A DNA stretch of 55,248 bases from Planctomycetota bacterium (GCA_024276075.1 JAJRXX010000007.1:1-55248), one strand, 5' to 3'; counted from the first letter of the stretch, positions 43,126-53,238 are shown. Notes: generated from the letters alone by a model not told the origin. Numbers and translations: made by a program.

Positions 43126-45087
43126 ATGAAATCATTCATCTCGCGCATCCCCCGTACCCCGGCGCTACTGGCGCTGTTGGCGTTAGCGATCTACCTGCCC
43201 GGCTTCTGGTGGGGCGCCCCTCACGCCACCGCGCCCGACCGCACCCACGTCTGGGCCATCGACGCCATGCTCCCGCTGGGACCGTTGTCCGAGGTCCACA
43301 ACATCATCGATCCCAAACCCGACCGGTCGCTGAGCTATCCCCTGATGCACTTCTTCACCCTTGCCGGCGTGTACGCGCCGTACCTGGCATACCTCAAGCT
43401 CACCGGCCAACTCGGCAGCATCACCGGCGTCTACCCATTCGGATTAATTGACCCAGCCGCTGCGCTCTACACGCTTTCACTAATTGCCAAGATGGTTTGT
43501 GTGCTGTTTGCCGTGGGTATTGTCCTGGCCGCCTTCTATGCCGCCGAGGCGTTGTGGGATCGCCACACAGCCGTATTGGCCGCGATCTGTGCCATGGTTT
43601 CTTACCCCATGTTCTTCTACTCACGCGCAGGGAATATTGACGTCCCCGCTCTGTTTTATGCCGCCGCTGCAATGGCAGTGTTCGCACGCTGTATCACCAC
43701 GGGACTGACACCCTGGCGTGCACTATGGCTCGGTGTATTCGTCGGTTTCGCTGTGGGCACCCGTGACGCGGTGTACTCGCTGTTTGTGGCCATGCCAATC
43801 GTCCTGTTGGCGGTACACCGGCCTACGATCGATTCGCACAATCAATCCACAGCCGGACGGTTATCCTGGGCTTTCTGGAAAGCCCCGTTCGCGGGGTTGC
43901 TGGGCGCTTTCGTTGCGTATGGCTCCGGTAGCGGCCTGTTTATCGAGCCCCATCGCTATTTCGCGCACATCGCTTTTCTCAAACAAAACGCTCAAAACTA
44001 CGCTTCAGGCAAGATTCAGATGATCCACACCTTCCCTTTCACGCTTGAAGGGCACCTCGGGCTGGCTAGGCTCGTCACTCATTACATGATCGACGCCATG
44101 ACACTACCCGGGCTGCTGCTGGCCGGCTTCGGCGTGGCGTGGGCGATCCGACGCAGGTCTATCGCATCCACACTCGTACTACCCACGCTCACCTATCTAG
44201 CGCTGACGCTATTCTGGTCGGGCCGCGTCGCCGAACTTCGGTACATCATGCCTGCGGTTTTGCCTCTCGCGTTGTTCGAGGCACGCGCACTGACCGTCTT
44301 CTGGGAGTCGCCAAAACCGCTGATCCGTACCGCCTGCGTCATGCTGGCGGTTGGTGTCATCGGCCTCAATATCCTTCGTGGTGCCGACCTGACCTATTTG
44401 ATGATCTACGACTCACGGTACACCGCCAGCGATTGGCTCGACGAACACACACAGCCGGGCAACGCTGTAGCCATATTTGGACCTCAAGCCGTACAGCCAT
44501 TCTTCAAATACGGCGTCGTCACCACGCAGGTTGATCCATTCATCGGCCTCGCTCCTGGCACCATCCGCGATGACGACGAATCGACACGGGTTATCATCAA
44601 TACTTGGCAACGTGAGAAGCCCCGTTACATCGTCATTATGCCCGACTACACCAGTGCCCCAGGCCTCGAGCACAGCGGCACCTGCCCGCCACAGGTTTAC
44701 CAACGCCTGCTCGACGGGTCACTGGGCTACCGTCAAAGCGCACATTTCAAAACCCCGAACTTGTTCGCCTGGCTAAAACGACCCATGCCGACCTTTATCA
44801 AACGCGATCCGATCATCACGGTGAATCCATCGGTTCGCATCTTCACGCTCATCGGCGACGACGCTATGCTCAAGAAGTGCTCTGTCACAACTCCGAATCG
44901 ATCGCTCGGTTACACTCGTTACCGCAGCGACGGGGCTGATTACGGCCGCAATATGTATACCGCACAGCACCGTCTCCGATCGGCTCGAAGAATTCACCCT
45001 GCCGGACAATGTGATCGCCATCACCGGCACCTAGCACCGCAGATTCACGGCATCATTGCCGCCGCCGCACGCAATTATAAATTGTAA
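43126..45087 (+). CDS. GT-C membrane glycosyltransferase, paralog 3, with chimeric 3' end
   Basis: 653 residues. DRTHVWAIDAMLPLGPL, YPLMHFFTL, MFFYSRAGNIDVPALFY, YTASDWLDEHTQPGN and TVNPSVRIF line up with its siblings, so the enzyme proper ends near residue 575 (about 44850). The last ~80 residues (GYTRYRSDGADYGRNMY and on, Arg/His-rich) come from an out-of-frame fragment of a fourth paralog and have no family counterpart. The frame then overlaps the opposite-strand gene by 35 bp. The extension probably does not hinder the membrane domain but marks a deletion event. Confidence 0.87.
   Translation: MKSFISRIPRTPALLALLALAIYLPGFWWGAPHATAPDRTHVWAIDAMLPLGPLSEVHNIIDPKPDRSLSYPLMHFFTLAGVYAPYLAYLKLTGQLGSITGVYPFGLIDPAAALYTLSLIAKMVCVLFAVGIVLAAFYAAEALWDRHTAVLAAICAMVSYPMFFYSRAGNIDVPALFYAAAAMAVFARCITTGLTPWRALWLGVFVGFAVGTRDAVYSLFVAMPIVLLAVHRPTIDSHNQSTAGRLSWAFWKAPFAGLLGAFVAYGSGSGLFIEPHRYFAHIAFLKQNAQNYASGKIQMIHTFPFTLEGHLGLARLVTHYMIDAMTLPGLLLAGFGVAWAIRRRSIASTLVLPTLTYLALTLFWSGRVAELRYIMPAVLPLALFEARALTVFWESPKPLIRTACVMLAVGVIGLNILRGADLTYLMIYDSRYTASDWLDEHTQPGNAVAIFGPQAVQPFFKYGVVTTQVDPFIGLAPGTIRDDDESTRVIINTWQREKPRYIVIMPDYTSAPGLEHSGTCPPQVYQRLLDGSLGYRQSAHFKTPNLFAWLKRPMPTFIKRDPIITVNPSVRIFTLIGDDAMLKKCSVTTPNRSLGYTRYRSDGADYGRNMYTAQHRLRSARRIHPAGQCDRHHRHLAPQIHGIIAAAARNYKL
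44850..45034 (+). pseudogene. Remnant of a fourth GT-C paralog
   Basis: In a shifted frame the DNA encodes EVLCHNSESI, then after a 1-nt deletion SVTLVTAATGLITAAICIPH, then directly SDRLEEFTLPDNVIAITGT and TAG. Paralog 2 has EVLWHIAESI, PVTLVIATAGLIMAAMCTPH and, about 90 residues later, ADWLDEHTQPGDVIATTAT. So two separate segments of a paralog are joined by an internal deletion. Confidence 0.8.
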
Positions 45088-46972
45088 ATATCCCTCTCTT
45101 TGCAGGCTCACCGAGGACATCGTACCGCTGTAATAGTTTTTCAAAATACTCCCGATTGGCCTTTATTGATAACTGCTGAGTGTATTTGTTCTCCCAGCGG
45201 AATAGGCTAAAGTCCGCGACCTCTACTGTGATGTTACGGTAAACGCGGTTGCCTATCAGTAAAATCCGTTTCTCTTTTGCCGCCACATCGGCGATGACCT
45301 TGTCGGGATCAAAATTGGTAAGCATGAATCCTTGCGTGAAAGGCGTAGGATTTCTTCGTAGCAGGAAGTAATTTATTCCGCCCGTATAACCAAGAGTAAA
45401 AACCGGAATGTTGCCGCTTGGGTCCAACCGATTCACCTGTTCGCTTAACCACTTATAATCTTGTGCTACTCGAGCCAACCAGTTAAATGTCCCCCTAGGC
45501 GTTTCGATCGATGGGTATACACGGTGTCTACTGAGTGGCCCAACGGCTTTGTGTCTATATGTATAGATACCCACGACAATCAACCCGATCAGGGATAGGG
45601 TTATCCCTTTCTTAAGCATTTTAGAATCGGGCACAAACAAAAATATGGCTGCTGTGTAGACCGGTGCTTCTAATAAAAAATGATACCACTCGACATGCTC
45701 AAATAAACTTTTTAAACGTGCCGCGAAACAAAGTCCTAAAAGAAACAAGACGGCATTGCGTAACTGTGGCGACTCAAATTTCTTCCACCTCACAAGCACC
45801 GTCACCCCAATTATTCCCGACAGCAATACGGGGAAAAACCCGTCGAGCAAGCGATGTTTGAGCCACGAAATCGAACCACGAAAGAGGCTCCAATTACCCT
45901 GGATTTTCTGTGTGTAAAGATGTTCCTCCGTGGGGGTAGCCAAGAGCCCGATTCCCTCGGCACGCAAGCGTACCCCGATGTTGTAACTCATCCAGATATG
46001 GAGTCCGCAAACAAATACCGCAATCGTACACAAAACCCCCATCAGCACGCCCACACGCGGCAGCGGAACCGAACGAGTCACGACCAGACACAAGAGCACC
46101 ATTAGCACCAACAGCGATGACATGCCCACATCAACAGCCAAGCGTTCCCAAGACGGATAGCCTCGCCCCCCATACTCTGCCACTCGTCCGAAGCCGTCGA
46201 TAATACCCCACACGGTGCCCCAACCCGCGTCTTGAACAACAACAAAAACACCCCCAAGCACAACTACAGCACACGCTATCAACATGGAAGCCGCCCAATG
46301 CCACCCCTGTTTGCCGTACATCATGGGCAAAATAAGGCAACTCACAAACACCAAATACGCCGAAGGCACCCAGAAATCGTGCTTGATTAAAACGCACATG
46401 CCGCACAATAGACCAACGCTCACAGCACGCCACATCCAGCCCGAGTCAAATAATTTCAGGGTCAACACGATCGCTGTAAATTGAAATAAGAATCCGATTG
46501 GCATGGCCGGCGTATAATCGCCAACGGGCACTTTTATGCCGTATGCTACAAACAACGCAAAACCGCTAATAACCACCGGCAATACAATGCCTGACGGCAC
46601 GAGCAGCGACGCGTACCGGTAGTACACGGCCACGATCAGAAGAAACACGATGCTGGTCAACATCCAGAGCGTGTAGACGTCCGTTCCTACAACCCGTGCA
46701 ATACCTCCCAACAACCACATTGCACCGGGAGGGTAAGTCCAGTGAAAATCAACATAAGGAACTCCCCTTTGAGCGAATCGTTCGACTTCATGCCTCCAAG
46801 TCCCAAAGTCACCCCAAAATAACCCCGTGTAGCCCCAGGTTGAAATGATGTGCCCCAGAGCAAATACGAACAAAGCGAAAATGCTAATCCAATGTAATTT
46901 TTGGCGACTACCGGCAAGCTCAAACATTCGCACTTGTTTTTCACCTAACGCCATAGACGATTTTTCACACAC
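45053..46972 (-). CDS. Polytopic membrane protein, GT-C-like glycosyltransferase
   Basis: 639 residues, about eleven membrane helices. Early loop GDFGTWRHEVERFAQRGVPYVDFHWTYPPGAMWLLGG resembles the first loop of GT-C/PMT-like enzymes (acidic residues, then YPPG). The C-terminal ~170 residues are soluble and extracytoplasmic (PVFTLGYTGGINYFLLRRNP, EKRILLIGNRVY). It runs against the rest of the locus and is clearly AT-richer with different codon choice, which suggests separate acquisition. It has its own AT-rich upstream region (46973-47251). Confidence 0.85.
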   Translation of the reverse strand: MCEKSSMALGEKQVRMFELAGSRQKLHWISIFALFVFALGHIISTWGYTGLFWGDFGTWRHEVERFAQRGVPYVDFHWTYPPGAMWLLGGIARVVGTDVYTLWMLTSIVFLLIVAVYYRYASLLVPSGIVLPVVISGFALFVAYGIKVPVGDYTPAMPIGFLFQFTAIVLTLKLFDSGWMWRAVSVGLLCGMCVLIKHDFWVPSAYLVFVSCLILPMMYGKQGWHWAASMLIACAVVVLGGVFVVVQDAGWGTVWGIIDGFGRVAEYGGRGYPSWERLAVDVGMSSLLVLMVLLCLVVTRSVPLPRVGVLMGVLCTIAVFVCGLHIWMSYNIGVRLRAEGIGLLATPTEEHLYTQKIQGNWSLFRGSISWLKHRLLDGFFPVLLSGIIGVTVLVRWKKFESPQLRNAVLFLLGLCFAARLKSLFEHVEWYHFLLEAPVYTAAIFLFVPDSKMLKKGITLSLIGLIVVGIYTYRHKAVGPLSRHRVYPSIETPRGTFNWLARVAQDYKWLSEQVNRLDPSGNIPVFTLGYTGGINYFLLRRNPTPFTQGFMLTNFDPDKVIADVAAKEKRILLIGNRVYRNITVEVADFSLFRWENKYTQQLSIKANREYFEKLLQRYDVLGEPAKRGIFTIYNCVRRRQ

Positions 46973-47251
46973 CGTGACCCCTTCAAACGGTTATGTGACC
47001 CGCTAACCTTGTATTGTCCGCCCCGAAATACGCATCCAGAAAATGTGTGTCAAAATAAGTATAGGCTGGATTTGGTCTCACTCCACTATTTCAAAACCAA
47101 CCGAATCTAAATCACGTTTCAATTTCGAAAATTATTATACGGATCTCAAAAGCTTTTGGCCTATTCTCGTTTTTGAACTGTTTTCCAGTAAATCACAACG
47201 CCCCGTGATGTAGGTCAAATTTTTTTGCGATCCGTATTAGACTACACAGCC
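46973..47251. other. AT-rich divergent intergenic region
   Basis: 279 bp between the opposite-strand gene and the AglD-like gene, clearly AT-richer than the locus. No gene or clear promoter pair identified; it must hold start signals for both. Confidence 0.5.
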
Positions 47252-48259
47252 ATGTCCACGACACGCAAACCCTTGCCTACAATGACCCAAACACGCCGAA
47301 TATTCAGCATCTTGTTTCGCGTGGTCATCGCTGCGGTGCTGTTGATTTACCTTTGGCATTCAGGCGCTATCGACTGGTCTGATCTCATCGGGTTAATCGA
47401 AGCCTGGCCATTGGCCGGAGCCGCTACGATTTTGCTGCTCACCGCCGCCGCTGTAGGCAGCTCCAGGCTGTGCGTCTTACTCAAACCACAGGGGCTGCAC
47501 CTTTCGTTTATGGACTCTTTTCGGCTGCTGCTGGTTGGACAATTTTTCAACACCTTTTTGCCCAGTTCGACCGGGGGCGACGTCGTCAAAATCTACTACG
47601 CCTCAGCGGGCAACCGCGGCCGACGCACCGAGGTCACGACGATTATCTTGCTCGATCGAGCGTTTGGCATGTTCACGATGGTTCTTTGGCCACTGCTGGC
47701 AGCTCCGTTTTTCGCCACTATCATCTCCGACTCCCAAACACTTCAGAGCCTGCTCTGGGCAGACGCGTTGGTTGTAGTCATCTTGGTAACCGTCATGCTC
47801 CTGGGCATGACCAGTCGTGTACGAGACAGCCGCGTCATGGCTTGGGCATTTAAACGACTACCGTTAGGCGGTTACTTGCAGCGTATCTTTGACACCATCC
47901 ACACCTATCGCCACCACAAATTCGCCATGATGGCCGCGCTTGGTATATCAATCGCTGCACAAGGGCTCAGCTTGGTAGCCATGCTCTTGATCGCGCAAGC
48001 GACCAACGCTGACGGCTATGCTTGGCGCATGCTCGTTGTGATCCCCCTGGGGCTGGTCGCCAATACGATCCCGCTCACCCCAGGCGGGTTGGGCGTGGGC
48101 GAAGCGGCGTTCGAAAAACTATTCTTGCTAACCGGCCTCACCGGCGGAGCCGTGGTCATCCTGGGCTGGAGACTCCTGATGACCCTCATCAGCCTGCTCG
48201 GTTTAGCCGTTTATCTAAAAGGGCGACAGCAGTTCGTCCACGACGCGTCCACCGCCTAA
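47252..48259 (+). CDS. Lysylphosphatidylglycerol-synthase-TM-domain (AglD-like, UPF0104) membrane protein
   Basis: 335 residues from the ATG at 47252 (a TTG at 47225 and an ATG at 47282 are also in frame). Seven to eight helices with the family hallmarks FFNTFLPSSTGGDVVKIYY (about 100-118) and PLTPGGLGVGEAAFEKLF (about 282-299). Members act as flippases or associate with lipid-linked glycans (AglD-like) or lack the MprF catalytic domain, as here. In this locus a role in lipid-carrier handling is possible but unproven. Confidence 0.9.
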   Translation: MSTTRKPLPTMTQTRRIFSILFRVVIAAVLLIYLWHSGAIDWSDLIGLIEAWPLAGAATILLLTAAAVGSSRLCVLLKPQGLHLSFMDSFRLLLVGQFFNTFLPSSTGGDVVKIYYASAGNRGRRTEVTTIILLDRAFGMFTMVLWPLLAAPFFATIISDSQTLQSLLWADALVVVILVTVMLLGMTSRVRDSRVMAWAFKRLPLGGYLQRIFDTIHTYRHHKFAMMAALGISIAAQGLSLVAMLLIAQATNADGYAWRMLVVIPLGLVANTIPLTPGGLGVGEAAFEKLFLLTGLTGGAVVILGWRLLMTLISLLGLAVYLKGRQQFVHDASTA

Positions 48260-48329
48260 CTGGAAATAGCAAGCCCACACACGCCCACAAGCCCGATAAT
48301 GTGAGCTCAGAGAGGAGATCCATAAAACC

Positions 48330-49346
48330 ATGACCACCACACGACACATCGCGGTGATCGGCAGCGGATACTGGGGTAAGAACCTGGTGCGCAACTTCGA
48401 CCAGCTCGGCGCCCTGGCATACATCTGCGACGCCAATCAAGAAGCGCTAAACGCCCAAGCCGCCAAGTATCCCAACGCAAAACCCACGACCAGCTTCGAT
48501 CAGGTCCTCGCCGACGACAGCATCAAAGGCGTCGTGATCGCCACACCCGCCGTCATGCACCACGCCCACGCCAAGCAGGCGCTCCAAGCCGGCAAGGACG
48601 TCATGATCGAGAAACCGCTTGCGCTACACTTCCATGAGGGCCAGGAGCTGGTTGAAATCGCCCGTGACGCTGGGCGTATCCTCATGGTCGGACACATCCT
48701 CGAATACCACCCCGCGGTGCGCTTGTTAAACGACCTCGTCCACCGCGGCGAGCTTGGCAAAATCCTCTACATCTACTCAAACCGTCTCAACCTCGGCAAG
48801 ATTCGCCAGGAAGAGAACATCCTCTGGAGCTTCGCCCCGCACGATATTTCGGTTATCTGTAGCTTACTCGACGCAGAGCCTACCACGGTCTGTTCCTCGG
48901 GCGGAAGCTATTTACAGGAAGGCATCGTCGACGTCACCACGACCAACATGACCTTTGCCTCGGGCACACGGGCGCATATTTTTGTCAGTTGGCTGCACCC
49001 CAGCAAAGAACAAAAGCTCGTCGTCATCGGCGATAAGAAGATGGCCGTCTTCGACGACCAGGCACGCGAGGGGAAGCTCAAAATATACGACAAGGGCATC
49101 GAGTGGCGTGCGGGCCTGCCCGTGCCGCGCCAGACCGCTGAATCCACGCTCTTTTTCGATGAGGTCGAGCCGCTGCGCATCGAGTGCGAGCATTTCCTGG
49201 CACGCATCGACGACCGTCAGCAGCCCATCACCAACGGGCCCAGTGCGCTGCGTGTGCTGAAAGTCCTTCAATCCAGCCAGATGTCGCTCGAACGTGATGG
49301 CGTACCCGTTAAACTCGCCGAACTCGAATCGCAGGCAAACCCATGA
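48330..49346 (+). CDS. wbpB: UDP-GlcNAcA 3-dehydrogenase-like Gfo/Idh/MocA oxidoreductase
   Basis: 338 residues. Rossmann start [17 protein letters not shown] (7-23), [18 protein letters not shown], the [11 protein letters not shown] motif (Lys in EKP) and [10 protein letters not shown] are family features, and SGYWGKN plus [22 protein letters not shown] is the WlbA/WbpB pattern. It oxidises C3 of UDP-GlcNAc-uronate for transamination. GAGAGGAG precedes the start. First of four overlapping genes (ATGA, ATGA, GTGA). Confidence 0.93.
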   Translation: MTTTRHIAVIGSGYWGKNLVRNFDQLGALAYICDANQEALNAQAAKYPNAKPTTSFDQVLADDSIKGVVIATPAVMHHAHAKQALQAGKDVMIEKPLALHFHEGQELVEIARDAGRILMVGHILEYHPAVRLLNDLVHRGELGKILYIYSNRLNLGKIRQEENILWSFAPHDISVICSLLDAEPTTVCSSGGSYLQEGIVDVTTTNMTFASGTRAHIFVSWLHPSKEQKLVVIGDKKMAVFDDQAREGKLKIYDKGIEWRAGLPVPRQTAESTLFFDEVEPLRIECEHFLARIDDRQQPITNGPSALRVLKVLQSSQMSLERDGVPVKLAELESQANP

Positions 49347-49933
49347 GCGAGCCCTTTATCCATGAGTCGAGCTACGTCGACGACGGCGCTCAGATCGGCC
49401 AGGACACCAATGTCTGGCACTTCTGCCACATCATGCCCGACACCCGAATCGGCCAGCGGTGCAACATCGGTCAAAACGTTCTCGTCGCTTCGGGCGTCAC
49501 CATTGGCGACAACGTCAAGATCCAAAATAACGTCTCGCTCTACACTGGCGTGGTCATTGAAGACGACGTATTTCTAGGCCCCTCTATGGTCTTCACAAAC
49601 GTCATCAACCCGCGCAGCCACGTCTCGCGGCGCAACGAGTACCGCAAGACCCTCGTCAAGCGAGGCGCAACGATCGGCGCCAACGCCACGATCCTCTGCG
49701 GCACGACGCTTGGTCAATACGCATTCGTCGGCGCCGGTGCCGTCGTCACCAAAGACGTCCCCGACCACGCGCTTGTATTCGGCAACCCGAGCCATCTCCG
49801 AGGCTGGATGTGTCAATGCGGCGTCAAGCTGCCGCTAAGCCCCGGCCCAGAGGAAGAATCCGCCGCCTGCACCGACTGCGGGCACCGTTACAAGAAATCA
49901 GGTCAAACCGTCACGCTAGAGGAAGCCTCATGA
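49343..49933 (+). CDS. wbpD: UDP-2-acetamido-3-amino-glucuronate N-acetyltransferase (left-handed beta helix)
   Basis: 196 residues. Hexapeptide repeats throughout ([62 protein letters not shown]) and the WbpD/WlbB features [10 protein letters not shown] and the C-terminal [18 protein letters not shown]. Trimeric acyl-CoA-dependent enzyme that acetylates the 3-amino group. The Cys-rich tail (CQCG...CTDCGHRY) could bind zinc. Overlaps both neighbours by 4 bp. Confidence 0.94.
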   Translation: MSEPFIHESSYVDDGAQIGQDTNVWHFCHIMPDTRIGQRCNIGQNVLVASGVTIGDNVKIQNNVSLYTGVVIEDDVFLGPSMVFTNVINPRSHVSRRNEYRKTLVKRGATIGANATILCGTTLGQYAFVGAGAVVTKDVPDHALVFGNPSHLRGWMCQCGVKLPLSPGPEEESAACTDCGHRYKKSGQTVTLEEAS

Positions 49934-51051
49934 ACATCCCACTGATGGACCTCGTCGCCCAGTACCGATCGCTCCAGACCGAAATCGACAGCGCCGTGCG
50001 CGAGGTGATCGAAAAGGGCTCATTCGTCCTGGGCCCCACCGTCACAGCCCTTGAGCACGAGGTCGCCGCTTACCTGGGCACCTCGCACGCAGTCGGCCTC
50101 GCATCGGGTACCGACGCGCTGGTACTCACCATGCGTGCTATGGATATCGGACCTGGCGACGAAGTCATCGTCCCCGTCTACACCTTCTACGCCACAGCAG
50201 AAGCCGTCGCCATGGTCGGCGCCACGCCTGTCTTCGTCGACGTTCAACCCGACACGTACTGCATCGACCCTATTCAGGTCGCTGGGCGGATCAACAAACA
50301 CACCAAGGCCATCATCCCCGTCCACCTCTACGGGCACCCCGCCGATATGGACCCCATCATTCAGCTCGCCCATGCCAAGGGAATCAAGGTTATCGAGGAC
50401 AACGCCCAATCATTCGGCAGCGCCTACAACGACACGAAAACCGGATCGCTCGCGGACGCCGGTTGCATCAGCTTCTTCCCCAGCAAAAACCTAGGCGGCT
50501 TCGGCGACGGCGGCATGGTCGTCACCAACGACCCCGAACTCGACGACCGCATCCGCATGCTGCGGTCGCATGGCTGGAAGAAAAAATATTGCCCCGAAGT
50601 GATCGGCTACAACAGCCGTCTCGACGCCCTCCAAGCCGCGATTCTCCGCGCCAAGCTCCCTCATATTGACCAGTGGAACGACGCTCGCCGCGAGCTTGCG
50701 CAGCGCTACAACCAATCACTTCTGGAACTGGGCATCGTGGTGCCACACGAAGCACCCTATGGCCGTCACGTCTACCACCTATTTATGATCCAGACGCCGC
50801 ACCGCGACCACCTTGCGACATCGTTAAAAGACCAGGGCGTCGCCTCGGCGGTCTATTACCCGCAGCCGCTGCACCTGATGAAACCGTTTGCTTCGCATGG
50901 CCACAAGAGCGGTAAATTCCCCGTCGCCGAAAAGGCAAGCGGAAACCTGCTGGCCATACCCATGTTTCCTGAGATGTCACACGACCAGCTCGATTACGTC
51001 GTCGCCTCGCTGAAGCAGGCCATCGTATCGGCACCAGGGGCCAACTCGTGA
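49930..51051 (+). CDS. wbpE: PLP-dependent sugar aminotransferase (DegT/DnrJ/EryC1/StrS)
   Basis: 373 residues from the ATG at 49930, which overlaps the wbpD stop; the frame is open further upstream without similarity. [42 protein letters not shown] and the PLP-lysine segment [15 protein letters not shown] (Lys186) are diagnostic. It adds the 3-amino group to the keto sugar made by WbpB, using glutamate. Confidence 0.95.
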   Translation: MNIPLMDLVAQYRSLQTEIDSAVREVIEKGSFVLGPTVTALEHEVAAYLGTSHAVGLASGTDALVLTMRAMDIGPGDEVIVPVYTFYATAEAVAMVGATPVFVDVQPDTYCIDPIQVAGRINKHTKAIIPVHLYGHPADMDPIIQLAHAKGIKVIEDNAQSFGSAYNDTKTGSLADAGCISFFPSKNLGGFGDGGMVVTNDPELDDRIRMLRSHGWKKKYCPEVIGYNSRLDALQAAILRAKLPHIDQWNDARRELAQRYNQSLLELGIVVPHEAPYGRHVYHLFMIQTPHRDHLATSLKDQGVASAVYYPQPLHLMKPFASHGHKSGKFPVAEKASGNLLAIPMFPEMSHDQLDYVVASLKQAIVSAPGANS

Positions 51052-52121
51052 AGATCGTCACTATCGTCGGCGCACGCCCGCAATTCATCAAGGCCTCGCC
51101 GGTCAGCAAAGCGCTGGCACAGGCGGGACACCAGGAACTGCTCGTCCACACCGGTCAGCACTACGATCACAAGATGTCGCAGGTATTCTTCGACCAGATG
51201 AGCATCCCAAAGCCGTACAAAAATCTGGAAGTCGGCTCCGGCCCGCACGGCCAACAGACCGCGCTCATGCTCGAACGCATCGAGCAACTGCTCCTACAAG
51301 AAAAACCCGACCGCATGCTCGTCTATGGCGACACAAATTCGACGCTCGCCGGGGCACTGGCCGCGTGCAAGCTCCAGATACCCATCGCTCACGTGGAAGC
51401 GGGCCTGCGGTCCTACAACCGCCAGATGCCCGAGGAGCACAACCGCGTCTTGACCGACCATTGCTCTGATCTGCTGTTCTGCCCCACCCAGACCGCCATC
51501 GATAACCTCGCCAAAGAGGGTATGCAAAACGGCGTCAAACTCGTCGGCGACACCATGTACGACGCTGTCCTGCAGTTCACCGAAATTGCAAACCAACACT
51601 CTACGGCACTGCGTGACCTGGACCTGACGCCCAAACAGTACGTCCTGGCCACCGTCCACCGCGCCTACAACACCGACGTGCCCGAGAATCTACGCTCGAT
51701 CATGTCTGCCCTAGTCCAACTCGGTCTGACCGTCGTATTCCCCGTCCACCCACGCACACGCGCAAGGCTAGACGCACTCGATGGCCATGCACCCGATACC
51801 CCAACGATCAAGATGGTCGAACCCGTCAGCTACCTCGACATGCTCGTCTTGGAACAAAACGCCAAACTGATCCTCACCGACTCCGGCGGCATGCAGAAAG
51901 AGGCCTATTTCTTCGGCGTGCCCTGCGTCACCTTGCGGCCTGAGACCGAGTGGGTCGAAACCGTTGACGCTGGTTGGAACGTCATCGCTGACACCGACCC
52001 CGAAAAAATCATCGCCGCTGTTCGTGATAAGGCTTGGCCCACCACCGCGCCGCCGCCGGTCTTTGGCACGGGCGACGCCGCTCACAACATCGCCGCACAC
52101 CTAAGCGAAGCGCCTCATTAA
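51048..52121 (+). CDS. wbpI: UDP-N-acetylglucosamine 2-epimerase (WbpI/WecB type)
   Basis: 357 residues from GTG at 51048 (GTGA overlap with wbpE). [73 protein letters not shown] and LTDSGGMQKEAYFFGVPCVTLR are typical 2-epimerase motifs with the catalytic Asp/Glu/His set. Next to wbpB-D-E it most likely turns UDP-GlcNAc(3NAc)A into UDP-ManNAc(3NAc)A rather than UDP-GlcNAc into UDP-ManNAc. The UDP-GlcNAc 6-dehydrogenase (wbpA) is absent from the window. Confidence 0.93.
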   Translation: MKIVTIVGARPQFIKASPVSKALAQAGHQELLVHTGQHYDHKMSQVFFDQMSIPKPYKNLEVGSGPHGQQTALMLERIEQLLLQEKPDRMLVYGDTNSTLAGALAACKLQIPIAHVEAGLRSYNRQMPEEHNRVLTDHCSDLLFCPTQTAIDNLAKEGMQNGVKLVGDTMYDAVLQFTEIANQHSTALRDLDLTPKQYVLATVHRAYNTDVPENLRSIMSALVQLGLTVVFPVHPRTRARLDALDGHAPDTPTIKMVEPVSYLDMLVLEQNAKLILTDSGGMQKEAYFFGVPCVTLRPETEWVETVDAGWNVIADTDPEKIIAAVRDKAWPTTAPPPVFGTGDAAHNIAAHLSEAPH

Positions 52122-52197
52122 TTCAGCCTGGACGAAGCCACCGTTTTTACGCCGTTATAATTAGGGACCATCCACCTACAGACACTTGGGTACACCT

Positions 52198-53238
52198 ATG
52201 ACTCTACGATTTGGCATCATCGGTTGCGGCGACATCGGCCAATTGCGTGCCGAGGCGATACACGCCACGCCATCCACCACACTGACCGCTGTTTCCGACG
52301 TGGACTCGAATCGTGCCGCTTCGCTTGCCTCTAGCTATAGCGCGCAGGTTGCATCTGATTGGCACGAGTTGGTCCGTCGTGATGACGTCGACGCTATGCT
52401 CGTTTGCACACCCCCGTCACTGCACGCGCAGATGTGTACCGAGGCGCTCGACGCCCACAAGCACGTCCTGTGTGAGAAACCGTTAGCCCGCAACCCTGTC
52501 GAGTGCCGCGCCATCCTCGACGCGGCTCAACGCTCCGGCTGTATCGTCGCCACAGGGTTTAATTACCGCTTTTACCCCTCGATCATGAAAGCACGCCAAC
52601 TGCTCGACTCGGGCATCATCGGCAAGCTCGACCACATCCGCAGCTACACCGGATATATGGCTACCGCACACAGTCACCCCTGGATGCACGAGTTCGAGAC
52701 CATGGGTGGCGGATCACTAAGGGACAACGGCATCCACCTGATCGACCTGACGTGCTACTTCCTCGGTGATGTCGCACACGCACAGGGCCTGGGCTCCAAT
52801 GCGGTCTGGCAATTCGATGGCTGCGAGGACAACGGCTTCCTCCTGCTCAAGAACAAAGCCGGGAACATTGCCACCGTGCAGGCAAGCTGGACCGAGTGGC
52901 GCGGCTACCGCTTGCTGATCGAGCTCTACGGCCACCTCGGCTGCATTCGGGCTTCCTGCTTCCCCATGTGGACACAGGTCATCTGGTCGGACAAACTCGG
53001 CGGAAAAACGCAACGCAAACGACACCTATTTCCCTACACGCATCTCATGGAACACCTACGCTCATACCGATGGGTCGTCGTGCAGAGCTTTATCCATGAA
53101 CTCGACTCGCTGGCAAGAGCTGTGCGTGGAGAGGAAACGCAATTAGCGATAGGTCATGATGGCGCCCTCGCCATCGAAGCAGCGCACGCCGCTTCAGAAA
53201 ACGATACACCGCCACCCGAGAGCAAACGTCCATCATGA
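52198..53238 (+). CDS. Gfo/Idh/MocA-family oxidoreductase
   Basis: 346 residues from the ATG at 52198 (an upstream in-frame TTG at 52186 is possible). LRFGIIGCGDIGQLRAEAI, MLVCTPPSLHAQMC, CEKPLARNPVECRAIL and GFNYRFYPSIMKARQLL, then MGGGSLRDNGIHLIDLTCYFLG, show a complete two-domain enzyme. Distinct from the wbpB gene; probably another sugar oxidation or keto reduction in the locus. Overlaps the PepSY gene by 4 bp. Confidence 0.92.
   Translation: MTLRFGIIGCGDIGQLRAEAIHATPSTTLTAVSDVDSNRAASLASSYSAQVASDWHELVRRDDVDAMLVCTPPSLHAQMCTEALDAHKHVLCEKPLARNPVECRAILDAAQRSGCIVATGFNYRFYPSIMKARQLLDSGIIGKLDHIRSYTGYMATAHSHPWMHEFETMGGGSLRDNGIHLIDLTCYFLGDVAHAQGLGSNAVWQFDGCEDNGFLLLKNKAGNIATVQASWTEWRGYRLLIELYGHLGCIRASCFPMWTQVIWSDKLGGKTQRKRHLFPYTHLMEHLRSYRWVVVQSFIHELDSLARAVRGEETQLAIGHDGALAIEAAHAASENDTPPPESKRPS

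Noticed and set aside
48022-48333. Plus-strand frame at the end of the AglD-like gene
   Set aside because: Shifted frame of a conserved membrane protein, Arg/Pro-rich as expected for a shadow.
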